Below, in pieces: positions 1-8,995 of a DNA stretch of 64,000 nt. Location: positions 62,001 through 126,000 of the forward strand of contig NZ_JAAHIH010000005.1 in NCBI RefSeq assembly GCF_010671925.1, written 5' to 3'. Made by a program: the position numbers and the translations under genes. The stretch's first letter is position 1. Each line of letters begins with the position of its first letter. The DNA comes from Moorena sp. SIOASIH (GTDB lineage: Bacteria; Cyanobacteriota; Cyanobacteriia; Cyanobacteriales; Coleofasciculaceae). The notes below the pieces were generated by a model. That model searched no databases. It had not been told where the DNA came from and worked only from the letters and a program-made list of their open reading frames with translations.

Positions 1-335
1 TTGAATGCCGTGAGGATGATCAAGAAGTCTTAGAACTACTCAATGCGATCGCACATCCCCCCACTGCTCAACGCTGTTACGCGGAACGGTCATTATTAAG
101 GGAACTCGAAGGTGGCTGTCAAGTTCCCATCGGTGTAGACACTCAGTTGGAAGGCAATACCCTAACCCTAACAGCTATAGTGGCTAGTGTGGATGGGCAA
201 AAACTTGTAAAAGATACCATTCAAGGGGATTCGAGTCAGGCAGAAAATCTGGGAATCGAACTTGCCCAACAGCTCAAACAACAGGGAGCACAAGAGATTT
301 TGGATGAAATTTTGGCTCAAATCGAGCGGGAATAG
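1..335 (+). CDS. hemC: Hydroxymethylbilane synthase (porphobilinogen deaminase), C-terminal part
   Basis: Cut by the window edge; the reading frame begins at base 3 and gives about 110 residues. The enzyme polymerises four porphobilinogen units into hydroxymethylbilane in haem and chlorophyll synthesis. The visible stretch contains AERSLLRELEGGCQVPIG; the cysteine in that motif is the conserved attachment point of the dipyrromethane cofactor. The remainder is the family's small C-terminal alpha/beta domain ending in EILAQIERE. The gene stops at 333-335 and is followed by a hairpin with a T-run. The identification rests on the cofactor loop and is strong; the catalytic N-terminal domains lie outside the window. 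Confidence 0.93.
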   Translation, partial: ECREDDQEVLELLNAIAHPPTAQRCYAERSLLRELEGGCQVPIGVDTQLEGNTLTLTAIVASVDGQKLVKDTIQGDSSQAENLGIELAQQLKQQGAQEILDEILAQIERE

Positions 336-416
336 GAATATAGCTGAACAGTCAATTAAATTCCTTTCCCAAGCGCTATAGATTTGATAATTTTCCTGAT
401 CCGCTTTCAGTGTAGG

Positions 417-460
417 AAAAGGCTAAGGAAAAGGTTTTTTAAGCCATAGCCTTTTTCTTT
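417..460 (+). terminator. Rho-independent terminator after hemC
   Basis: AAAAGGCTA (417-425) pairs with TAGCCTTTT (447-455) and runs into a T-rich tract. It lies 80 bp after the hemC stop and 200 bp before glgA. The rest of the 336-659 gap shows no gene. Confidence 0.7.
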
Positions 461-659
461 TCCCGTAGAATTTTTGATAAGGCTACAGTAAGCTAGGATA
501 GCCGGAAAACTGAAGGTTCTTCGATCAAGTCAACAGAGGAGTTAAAGGTCAATTCCTGAAAAGTTCTGCTCCATGTTTCAGGCTTGATCAAATGCACTTC
601 ATCCTTCAAGCTTGCAGCTATTTCCTAGGCACTAACAACCAATAATTGACAACTAACAG

Positions 660-2087
660 ATGAAGATTCTATTCGTTGCGGCGGAAGCAGCTCCCATCGC
701 GAAAATTGGCGGTATGGGGGATGTAGTGGGATCATTACCCAAAACCTTGAGGCAATTGGGACAGGATGTCCGAATTTTCATGCCTTACTACGGCTTTTTG
801 CCCGATAAAATGGAGATTCCAGAGGAACCAGTTTGGTCCGGTGATGCTATGTTTCAACACTTCAATGTGTTTGAAACCCTACTACCAAAGACTGATGTCC
901 CGTTATACCTATTTGGTCATGCTGCCTTTGCTGGTCGCCAAATCTATTCTGGAGATGATGAAGACTGGCGATTCACCCTATTTGCCAATGGTGCAGCTGA
1001 GTTTGCTTGGAACTACTGGAAGCCTGATGTTATTCACTGCCATGATTGGCACACGGGCATGATTCCCGTTTGGATGCACCAATCATCAGATATTACCACA
1101 GTTTTCACAATTCACAACCTGGCTTATCAAGGCCCCCAGCGCTGGCGCTTAGAAGAAATTACTTGGTGTCCCTGGTATATGCAAGGTCATAATACTATGG
1201 CAGCAGCTGTACAGTATGCTAACCGGGTAAATACTGTTTCTCCCACCTACGCTCAACAAATCCAAACTCCTGAATACGGTGAGTCCTTAGAAGGTTTGCT
1301 GTCATTTATCAGTGGTAAAACTGTTGGCATTGTCAATGGTATTGATACAGAAAGTTACAATCCCGAAACCGATAACTACATTCCTCACAACTTCACCGCT
1401 GATACTCTCGACATCCGCAGCAAAAACAAAGTAGCCCTCCAGAAAGAAGTCGGTTTAGCCATCAACCCGGATACCTGTGTGATCAGTATGGTTTCCCGTT
1501 TAGTGGAACAGAAAGGGATTGACCTGCTGGTGCAAGTTTTACAGGGTTTCCTAGCTTACACCGATTGTCAATTTTTAGTCCTAGGTACGGGAGAGCGCCA
1601 CTATGAAACCCAACTGTGGGAAATCGCATCCCGCTATCCAGGACGAATGTCTGCTCAAATCCTCTATAACGATCCTCTAGCTCGACGGATCTATGCTGGT
1701 AGTGATGTATTCTTGATGCCTTCCCGCTTTGAACCCTGTGGGATTAGCCAAATGCTGGCCATGGGTTACGGCTGTATCCCCATTGTACGACGTACTGGCG
1801 GTTTGGTGGATACCGTTTCCCACCATGATCCGATCAACCAAACTGGTACGGGTTACTGCTTTGACCGCTACGAACCGTTAGATTTATATACTTGTATGGT
1901 TCGGGCTTGGGAAGGTTTCCACTACAAGAAAGAATGGCGGAGTTTGCAGCAACGAGCTATGAGCCAAGACTTTAGTTGGGAAAAGTCAGCCAGGGAATAT
2001 ATCAAGATGTACCAAGATATTGTAGGATTACCTCCAGAATCACCTCAGCAGATACCACAAGACAACCATTTAGTTGTTGCCAGCTAG
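660..2087 (+). CDS. glgA: Glycogen synthase (ADP-glucose:alpha-1,4-glucan glucosyltransferase, GT5)
   Basis: 475 residues, the normal length for bacterial glycogen/starch synthase. It transfers glucose from ADP-glucose to the non-reducing end of glycogen. The N-terminal ADP-glucose loop reads KIGGMGDVVGSLP, the cyanobacterial variant of the KTGGL motif. The C-terminal GT-B half has PSRFEPCGISQMLAMGYG and RRTGGLVDTV, the nucleotide-sugar and catalytic Glu region. The ATG at 660 starts the typical MKILFVAAEAAPI. The gene stands alone in its transcription unit here, with 570 bp before it containing only the hemC tail and terminator. Confidence 0.96.
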   Translation: MKILFVAAEAAPIAKIGGMGDVVGSLPKTLRQLGQDVRIFMPYYGFLPDKMEIPEEPVWSGDAMFQHFNVFETLLPKTDVPLYLFGHAAFAGRQIYSGDDEDWRFTLFANGAAEFAWNYWKPDVIHCHDWHTGMIPVWMHQSSDITTVFTIHNLAYQGPQRWRLEEITWCPWYMQGHNTMAAAVQYANRVNTVSPTYAQQIQTPEYGESLEGLLSFISGKTVGIVNGIDTESYNPETDNYIPHNFTADTLDIRSKNKVALQKEVGLAINPDTCVISMVSRLVEQKGIDLLVQVLQGFLAYTDCQFLVLGTGERHYETQLWEIASRYPGRMSAQILYNDPLARRIYAGSDVFLMPSRFEPCGISQMLAMGYGCIPIVRRTGGLVDTVSHHDPINQTGTGYCFDRYEPLDLYTCMVRAWEGFHYKKEWRSLQQRAMSQDFSWEKSAREYIKMYQDIVGLPPESPQQIPQDNHLVVAS

Positions 2088-2140
2088 ACAGAAAATTCCA
2101 TATGTTACACCTATTCTGTTACTGTGATCAGTGATCACTA

Positions 2141-2184
2141 AGGATGGCTAATTTAGGATGGCTAATTTAGGATGGCTAATTTAG
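2141..2184 (+). repeat. 14-bp tandem repeat, three copies
   Basis: The unit AGGATGGCTAATTT is repeated three times at exact 14-bp spacing, upstream of the large secreted CHAT protein gene. No function is visible. Confidence 0.9.
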
Positions 2185-2270
2185 TTTTAAATTAGTAAAA
2201 TTACCATGGCCTTCCCCTAGTGGATTGGTGCTAAAGCTGTTTCAAATTAGGTGCATGACCACTACACTGC

Positions 2271-5200
2271 ATGACTACTAGACAGAGAAAGTTAAGGGTT
2301 GCTATGAAGATTATGGGGAAACCAGTAGTAAAACCCAAGCGCAGCAATTATTCTAAGTACCAAGGGCGTTGGAGCCGCCTAGAGGGCAAGATTTTTCCCC
2401 CTCAAGGCTCTAACCGAACAATCTCTCCTTCATGCTTCAACCGCTTATCTCTAGCTCAAGTCATGCCCTGGGGGGTAGCCATGTTGCTCTCCCCAACTGG
2501 GCTACCAGCAATAGCACAAATCACCTCAGCAGAAGACAGTGCAGGGACTATTGTAACTCCTAATGGTCAAAGCTTCGATATCACTGGTGGTAGCCTCTCT
2601 AGTGGCGATAAACCGAATCTGTTCCACAGTTTTGAGGAATTTGGACTCGATTCCGGTCAAATTGCCAACTTTATCTCTAATAATCCCCAGGTTAGGAATA
2701 TTTTGGGACGAGTCGTAGGCGATGTACCCTCAATTATTAATGGTCTAATTAAAATCACAGGCAGTGGGAGCCCTAACTTATACTTAATGAACCCAGCCGG
2801 GATTATTTTTGGGGCTGATGCTCGACTGAATGTCCCTGCTTCCTTTACAGCAACCACAGCCACTGGGATTGGCTTTGGCGAAGGGAATTGGTTTGATGCC
2901 TTTGGGGACAATAATGATTACCAGAACTTAATTGGTGACCCCACTAGCTTTGCCTTTGATTTAGCCCAACCTGGAAGTATCATTAACGCTGGTAACCTGG
3001 CAGTGGAAGACAATCACACTATCGCCTTGATCGGGGGTAGTGTGATTAACACTGCGGAAGAACTGAGGGCACCAGGAGGTAAGATTATTATCGCTGCTGT
3101 ACCAGGAGAGAGTCTGATTAAGATTTCTCAACCTGGAAATTTGTTGAATCTAGAGATTGACCCCCCTCGTACACCAAATGGGCAACCATTAATTACCGCA
3201 CTAGATATACCAGCGCTACTGACAGGAGCAACCGAAAAAGACGTTGAGACAAAACTCAGTGCCAATTCCAATGGAACCGTGCAGCTGAACGATTCTGGCA
3301 CCACAGTTCCCACTGAGACAGGAACAACCATTGTCTCTGGTACCCTAGATGTTTCCAACCAAGAACTTAGGCGACGCAGTGTAACAGTATTAGGCGATCG
3401 CATTGCTTTAATTAATGCCACCATTGACTCTTCCGGCAGTAATGGTGGCCAGGTGTGGATTGGGAAGAACCCCCAAGACAATCCCGACAATCCAGACAAT
3501 GTGAAATTAAATGCCAATCGCACCTTTGTCAGCCGTGATTCCGTGATTAAGGCTGATGGAAAAAATTCAGATCAAAACGGAGGTCGAGTTACTGTCTGGT
3601 CAGAGGAAACCACAGCATTCTATGGCGAGATTACTGCTGGTGGCGCTAAAGAGCAAACTTCACAGCCCCGAAATGGTAGGACATCAGATGGTGGGACAGT
3701 TGAGATATCTAGCCAACAGACTTTAATCTTTGATGGCACAAAAGTTGATCTCACCGCCCCTCAAGGTGAAAACGGCACGATTAGATTTGACCACAATAAC
3801 ATTAGTATTGTACCTGGGACAGGGATTGCTGGTCAGCAGCTAGCAGATAATCCCCTTGGTTTTGATGTGATAGAAATTTTGTCGGGGGATAGGAGGTCAC
3901 CTGGCTTTACCCTTGGCGCGAATGCCCTAGAACAAGTTATGGGCAACATTGTTCTGAACGCTAGTAATGATATTACCATTGCTCCTAACGTCTCTCTCAA
4001 CTTCTCTGATCAAGGGGTGAGTGCTGCTAATCCCCTATCCCTAGAGTTTACTGCTAATGCTGATGGCATTGACGGTGGGGATTTTTCAATGGATCCCACC
4101 CAATCGATCACTGCTGTGGGTAGAGATATCACCATTGATGGCGTTAATGTCACTGTAGGTGATATCAAGACAAATGGGGGAGCGATTACAATCAAAGCGT
4201 CTGAGGCTCTGAGCACAGAAGAGCTTAACTCATCAACAACAGTTGGCAAGGGAGGGGATGTTACCCTCGATGGAGGTAATATTCAGGTTAGCTGGATCAA
4301 TGCCCAAGGTGGTAGCGATGGGAAAGGCGGCAATGTGGAAATTACCACAGAAGGTTTTTTTAGAGCGACTGGGACATTTGACACCTTAATCGAGGGCCAA
4401 GAAACAGCAGTCAGCATTGGTACAGTTGGGGGAGATGGTGGAGGAAAAATCACCATCAGTCATGGTGGAAACGGGCAAACCCCCTTTGAGGTGGGAAATA
4501 GTATTACTAATGGTACAGAGGGAGCTATTTCTACAGGTGATTCTACCATTCTTTCCCCAGGATCCTTTTTCACTTCGACAAGCTCAGATTCAGGTGAGAT
4601 AGAAATTAATACTGGGGAGCCATCTTCAAATTTGACTAGCCAAGGTCAAGCAATTGCTACCAATTTGATGTCAAATTCGAATAGAAAAGGTCAAGCAATT
4701 GCTACCAATTTGATGTCAAATTCGAATAGAAAAGGTCAAGCAATGGCTCAAGATTTGATGTCAAATTCGAATAGACAAGGTCAAGCAATGGCTCAAGATT
4801 TGATGTCAAATTCGATTAGCCAAGGTCAAGCAATGGCTCAAGATTTGATGTCAAATTCCAGTAGCCAAGGTCAAGAAATTGCTCAAAATTTGATGTCAAA
4901 TTCGATTAGCCAAGGTCAAGCAATGGCTCAAGATTTGATGTCAAATTCGAATAGAAAAGGTCAAGCAATGGCTCAAGATTTGATGTCAAATTCGAATAGA
5001 AAAGGTCAAGCAATGGCTCAAGATTTGATGTCAAATTCCACTAGCCAAGGTCAAGCAATGGCTACCAATCCCTATTCAAATCCGGCTAATCTACTCCCCA
5101 GTCGCCCTCAAGTATCTCAGCAGTCCATTCAATCCTTCCCAATTCTTACTCAACCAAAGCCTCAGGCAATTGCTACCAAGACAGAATACACTGAAATAGA

Positions 5201-6743
5201 CCCTAAAAATACTACAGTAGAACCTAATTATAATCTCAAAAACCTTGAGTTTATTAAGTTTACACCTGAATCGAATTTCATCAACATTTCTTACAATCAA
5301 CCAGCACCACAGACTATAGCAGAGATTACTAATACTAATAGTACTAATAGTAGTCAATCACCGGAACAATCCGTCCCACAGCCAGTTACCAGTAAATCCT
5401 CTAACTCTACACTAGAAGCAGAAGCTGATGTTAAAAAACTTGAGGAAGGCTTCACCTATGCGTTTGAAAAACATCTAGGCATTAGCAACACTCCCATAGT
5501 CACTCTGGAAGAAGCTCAAGCCCACCTGGGCCAGATTGAAAATATTACTGGACTTAAACCTGCCCTAATTTACCTCTTCTTTAAACCAGAATTTAAACCG
5601 AAAACTACCAAGGTAAATCCACTCAATCCCAAGGGATTGACGTCAACCAAACGGAAACGAGAGACAACGGAAAATCGGCAAAAGACTAGGTCACACTGGC
5701 AAGAAAATATCGATACACAGCTGGAATTACTAGTCGTTACGGCTTCGGGAGCAGTAATTCGAAAACAGGTGCAGGGAGCAACGCGATCGCAAGTTCTCTC
5801 TGTTGCTCGGGAATTCCAGAAGAGTATCACCAATCTCGAAAGCGCAAATGTCTACCTACCCTTGGCTCAGCAGTTGTATCGTTGGTTGATTAGTCCGGTA
5901 GAGCAGGAGCTAAAAGCCCAAAAAATAAATAATCTTGCCTTTATCATGGACGTTGGTTTGCGCTCCTTACCCATGGCAGCACTTCATGATGGCACTGGGT
6001 TTCTTGTAGAACGATATAGCCTTGGTTTAATGCCAACTCTATCATTAACCAACATGAACTATGTAGACATTAGGAAATTTCAAGTCTTGGCGATGGGAGC
6101 ATCCCAGTTTAAGAACAAAAACCCATTACCAGCCGTTCCTGTAGAGTTATCGATGGTTACAGAAAAACTGTGGTCAGGAAAGGCATTACTTAACGAAGCG
6201 TTCACCGTAGCAAATTTGAGAAAAGCTCGTGCCTCACAACCCTTTGGTATCGTTCATTTAGCTACCCATAGTGAATTCTTAGCCGGTAAGCCCAGTAATT
6301 CCTACATCCAGCTGTGGGATACCAAGCTGCAACTTAACCAGCTCCATAAACTAGGCTTAAGTAAGCCTAAGGTAGAGTTGTTGGTCTTAAGTGCCTGTCG
6401 TACTGCCTTAGGAGACGAGCAAGCCGAATTAGGATTTGCCGGTCTAGCAGTGCTAGCGGGGGTCAAGTCCGCATTGGGAAGTCTCTGGTATGTGAGCGAT
6501 GAGGGTACCCTGGGGCTAATGACAACGTTTTACGAAAAATTACAGGAAGTCCCAGTGAAAGCTGAGGCTATACGGAAAGCTCAGTTAAATCTGCTCAGGG
6601 GTACAGTCCGTCTGGAGAGAGGGCAGTTGGTAACGGATCAGGGAAGTTTTCCTTTACCACCAGCCTTAGCCAAGTTGCCAGATGTGGAGTTACGACATCC
6701 CTACTATTGGAGCGCTTTTACCCTAATTGGCAACCCTTGGTAA
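2271..6743 (+). CDS. Secreted TPS/filamentous-haemagglutinin-like protein with C-terminal CHAT protease domain
   Basis: 1490 residues. After a long basic leader and a hydrophobic signal segment (about residues 60-85, ending near LPAIAQ), residues about 85-245 form a two-partner-secretion/haemagglutinin N-terminal domain (LYLMNPAGIIFGADARLNVP is typical). A Gly/Asn-rich beta-helix stretch follows to about 790. Residues 792-941 are nine perfect-length 15-residue repeats plus one decayed copy. A Ser/Thr/Pro linker then leads to a CHAT domain (about 1190-1490), a caspase-like cysteine peptidase fold, with the putative dyad His1333 (HLATHS) and Cys1376 (VLSACRTALG). Haemagglutinin-CHAT fusions are known in cyanobacteria; substrate and role are not evident. 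No partner TpsB transporter gene lies nearby. ATG 2271 is assumed as start; ATG 2304 would shorten the leader. Confidence 0.88.
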   Translation: MTTRQRKLRVAMKIMGKPVVKPKRSNYSKYQGRWSRLEGKIFPPQGSNRTISPSCFNRLSLAQVMPWGVAMLLSPTGLPAIAQITSAEDSAGTIVTPNGQSFDITGGSLSSGDKPNLFHSFEEFGLDSGQIANFISNNPQVRNILGRVVGDVPSIINGLIKITGSGSPNLYLMNPAGIIFGADARLNVPASFTATTATGIGFGEGNWFDAFGDNNDYQNLIGDPTSFAFDLAQPGSIINAGNLAVEDNHTIALIGGSVINTAEELRAPGGKIIIAAVPGESLIKISQPGNLLNLEIDPPRTPNGQPLITALDIPALLTGATEKDVETKLSANSNGTVQLNDSGTTVPTETGTTIVSGTLDVSNQELRRRSVTVLGDRIALINATIDSSGSNGGQVWIGKNPQDNPDNPDNVKLNANRTFVSRDSVIKADGKNSDQNGGRVTVWSEETTAFYGEITAGGAKEQTSQPRNGRTSDGGTVEISSQQTLIFDGTKVDLTAPQGENGTIRFDHNNISIVPGTGIAGQQLADNPLGFDVIEILSGDRRSPGFTLGANALEQVMGNIVLNASNDITIAPNVSLNFSDQGVSAANPLSLEFTANADGIDGGDFSMDPTQSITAVGRDITIDGVNVTVGDIKTNGGAITIKASEALSTEELNSSTTVGKGGDVTLDGGNIQVSWINAQGGSDGKGGNVEITTEGFFRATGTFDTLIEGQETAVSIGTVGGDGGGKITISHGGNGQTPFEVGNSITNGTEGAISTGDSTILSPGSFFTSTSSDSGEIEINTGEPSSNLTSQGQAIATNLMSNSNRKGQAIATNLMSNSNRKGQAMAQDLMSNSNRQGQAMAQDLMSNSISQGQAMAQDLMSNSSSQGQEIAQNLMSNSISQGQAMAQDLMSNSNRKGQAMAQDLMSNSNRKGQAMAQDLMSNSTSQGQAMATNPYSNPANLLPSRPQVSQQSIQSFPILTQPKPQAIATKTEYTEIDPKNTTVEPNYNLKNLEFIKFTPESNFINISYNQPAPQTIAEITNTNSTNSSQSPEQSVPQPVTSKSSNSTLEAEADVKKLEEGFTYAFEKHLGISNTPIVTLEEAQAHLGQIENITGLKPALIYLFFKPEFKPKTTKVNPLNPKGLTSTKRKRETTENRQKTRSHWQENIDTQLELLVVTASGAVIRKQVQGATRSQVLSVAREFQKSITNLESANVYLPLAQQLYRWLISPVEQELKAQKINNLAFIMDVGLRSLPMAALHDGTGFLVERYSLGLMPTLSLTNMNYVDIRKFQVLAMGASQFKNKNPLPAVPVELSMVTEKLWSGKALLNEAFTVANLRKARASQPFGIVHLATHSEFLAGKPSNSYIQLWDTKLQLNQLHKLGLSKPKVELLVLSACRTALGDEQAELGFAGLAVLAGVKSALGSLWYVSDEGTLGLMTTFYEKLQEVPVKAEAIRKAQLNLLRGTVRLERGQLVTDQGSFPLPPALAKLPDVELRHPYYWSAFTLIGNPW
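4644..5093 (+). repeat. 45-bp in-frame coding repeat, nine copies plus a decayed tenth
   Basis: Each unit encodes a 15-residue block of the pattern GQAMAQDLMSNSNRK with variation at residues 3-7 and 13-15. The spacing is exactly 45 bp from 4644 to 5048, then one divergent copy. The near-identity of units points to recent expansion by slippage or unequal recombination. Confidence 0.95.
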
Positions 6744-6921
6744 TGTTTGATCCTGATGAACAACTCCTGCTACAGAATAATTAAGCTGAATAATTTAGGT
6801 AATAGTTATCCTGGTTTTTCCTTGATGCTTGATTGTTAGAAAGCGAGGAACGAAACCTAGGTAGTGTCAACCATTCTGCACCACTTAAGGTTAGCATAGG
6901 TGGGAGTTGAAGTGAACTTTC

Positions 6922-8232
6922 ATGGACTTAAAGGCAGGCACAGTCTTGCACAACGGCAAATATGTTCTTCATAGCCAGCTAGGCAAAGGTGTCTTTAGCA
7001 TCACCTACCTAGCTATCAATGCTGAGTCTGGTCAAACCGTCGTGATCAAAACCCTCAGCGACAATCTGTGCCACCATCCCCATGGTGACCAGTTCAAGCG
7101 GCAATTTATTGCCCTTGGTAGGCTCTTGAGCGGCTGTCAGCATCAGCATTTAGTCAGGGTAATCGAATCCTTTGAAGCTGACGGACGACCTTACCTAGTC
7201 ATGGAATATATTCCAGGGCAGACGTTAGCTGAACTCATCCAAGCCAATTTGGTTCCAGAAGCTCAAGCTATTGCATACATTCGTCAAATTGGCGATGCCC
7301 TTAGTATCTTACATCAAAAGGGTTTGCTGCATCTAGATGTTAGACCAGAAAATATCATTCTGCGTCAAGATACCGATAAACTAGTGCTATGTGAGTTTGG
7401 TATTACTAGTCAACTAACCCTAGGAGTCAGGCAAACCCACGCCAGTTTAATTGCTGCTGGGTATAGCGCCCCGGAACAGTACATTTCTAAAGGGCAACTT
7501 TCCCAGGCAACCGATGTCTATTCCTTAACCGCAACCTTTTACTGCTTGCTTACTGGAACCCCACCCCTACCTGCACCAGTCAGGGAAGTATTGCATGCCC
7601 AGGAAGGTTTCTATATTCTTTTCCTGCCGGACTTACCACCATGTCCACAAAATCTAACTCCAGTAGTTAAACAAGCAGTCTGGCGTGGCTTGCACATGGT
7701 CATCAATCAACGTCCTCAAACTGTAGAAGCTTGGTTATCGCTGCTGCCAACTCAGGAGAAAGTTGCTCAAAGCAGTTCTCAGTTGAAAGTGCTGAGTCCT
7801 CAGCAAAAGTCATTAATTGCCCCAAAACTGAGCACTCAGACTTCAAAACTGAGCACTCAGACTTCAAAACTGAGCACTCAGACTTCAAAACTGAGCACTC
7901 AGACTTCAAAACTGAGCACTCAGCGCTCAAAACTGAGCACTCAGACTTCAAAACTGAGCACTCAGACTTCAAAACTGAGCACTCAGACCTTAGCTGTTCT
8001 CAAAACTGTCCACGCCAAGCTCAAAACTCAAACCTCAAAACTCAAAACTACCAAAGCTGGATTCCCACTGAAAGCCCTACTGATGACCGGTGCCCTTGCC
8101 GCCTCAGCCGGATTAGGATTTGGTTTCGCACTGCGAATGAACTCTCAAAAAGAACCTGGTTCTACCATCTTCCACACCGATCAATCCTTCCCTCCTCGCA
8201 GCAATTGGCCTTTGTCAGAACCCCAACTGTGA
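6922..8232 (+). CDS. Ser/Thr protein kinase-like membrane protein with degenerate catalytic motifs
   Basis: 436 residues. The kinase fold spans about 12-280: Gly loop LGKGVFSITYLA, VIKTL with Lys43, HLDVRPEN where HRDxKxxN is expected (Asp139 kept, Arg to Leu, Lys to Arg), and CEFG where DFG is expected (Glu158 in place of the Mg-binding Asp). An APE-like SAPEQY follows. Residues about 300-360 are a low-complexity linker of seven-residue TSKLSTQ units, then one membrane segment near 390-410. The architecture matches cyanobacterial membrane-anchored kinases. The Asp-to-Glu change in DFG makes weak or absent phosphotransfer possible. It follows the CHAT protein gene by 178 bp, so co-expression is conceivable. 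Confidence 0.87.
   Translation: MDLKAGTVLHNGKYVLHSQLGKGVFSITYLAINAESGQTVVIKTLSDNLCHHPHGDQFKRQFIALGRLLSGCQHQHLVRVIESFEADGRPYLVMEYIPGQTLAELIQANLVPEAQAIAYIRQIGDALSILHQKGLLHLDVRPENIILRQDTDKLVLCEFGITSQLTLGVRQTHASLIAAGYSAPEQYISKGQLSQATDVYSLTATFYCLLTGTPPLPAPVREVLHAQEGFYILFLPDLPPCPQNLTPVVKQAVWRGLHMVINQRPQTVEAWLSLLPTQEKVAQSSSQLKVLSPQQKSLIAPKLSTQTSKLSTQTSKLSTQTSKLSTQTSKLSTQRSKLSTQTSKLSTQTSKLSTQTLAVLKTVHAKLKTQTSKLKTTKAGFPLKALLMTGALAASAGLGFGFALRMNSQKEPGSTIFHTDQSFPPRSNWPLSEPQL
7827..7990 (+). repeat. 21-bp tandem repeat inside the kinase gene
   Basis: About eight copies of AAACTGAGCACTCAGACTTC plus one base, encoding KLSTQTS. Because 21 is a multiple of three, all three plus-strand frames and the minus strand stay open, which produces spurious overlapping reading frames. 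The unit itself contains the palindrome TGAGCACTCA. Confidence 0.95.
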
Positions 8233-8524
8233 AACACCTTCAACCTCATCAAGGTGGTTTATTCATATTCATACTTGTACAGGACTTACAGCACACTGGC
8301 CACCAAACGCGCTTAATAAGTAGTAGGGCAACTAAGGAAAAGTTACTGCCTAAGTCCTGTGAGATTTAAATAGATAAAATGATATAATATGTGATTTTTA
8401 AATTATAACGACATGGGATATTGCACAAACTGAGGATATACGAGGCAAGTAACTCGATTTGAATTCAGTCATAATTCTCGGCTAGTACGTTATAATTTGT
8501 AACGTAAGCTAAAGAAACTTATCA

Positions 8525-8881
8525 ATGAGTAACTCTGTAATTCATGCCTTTTTTCTGGGTAGGGCTGCAGCTCAAGCCATTAATCGGCAGCTTGAGGATG
8601 CTCTAACCAATGCCCTGAGTGAGTTAGGCAAGTTTGATGCTGAGCAGCGTGAGCGACTGCGGCAGTTTACCGAGCAGGTAATAGAAAGTGCCAATCGCGA
8701 AGCCGGAGCAGCAGCTGATTCTACTATTAGTAACACAGGTAGTAACACAGGTAGTAACACAGGTAGTAACACAGGGAAAACAGGATCGAAGCCAGCTGAT
8801 CTGCAAGCCATGATTGATGAGCTGCGAGCAGAAATTGCCAGCTTGCGTACTGAATTAAAAAACTATCGCAAGCAATCTTGA
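8525..8881 (+). CDS. Small conserved cyanobacterial protein (DUF6825-like)
   Basis: 118 residues. The N-terminal block, VIHAFFLGRAAAQAINRQL then EDALTNALSELGKFDAEQRE, resembles a conserved cyanobacterial/plastid family of unknown function that I recall as DUF6825. A short Ser-Asn-Thr-Gly repeat (four SNTG units, residues about 74-90, from a 12-bp DNA repeat) leads to a C-terminal coiled coil (AMIDELRAEIASLRTELKNY). There is no signal peptide and no membrane helix. The function is not known to me; the family name is from memory and should be checked. Confidence 0.72.
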   Translation: MSNSVIHAFFLGRAAAQAINRQLEDALTNALSELGKFDAEQRERLRQFTEQVIESANREAGAAADSTISNTGSNTGSNTGSNTGKTGSKPADLQAMIDELRAEIASLRTELKNYRKQS

Positions 8882-8995
8882 TAAGATTTATCGTTACTAC
8901 CCTAGATTATCTACAAAAGTGAGTAGTTTCGACCTTCATAATCTTTTTTTAATAACCTGCTATTTTTTTGATAAAAACCTTACAGATAAATCCGA

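Noticed and set aside
7703..8369. Long overlapping frames on both strands inside the kinase gene
   Set aside because: Produced by the 21-bp tandem repeat, whose length keeps every frame open; the kinase frame has clear domain evidence.
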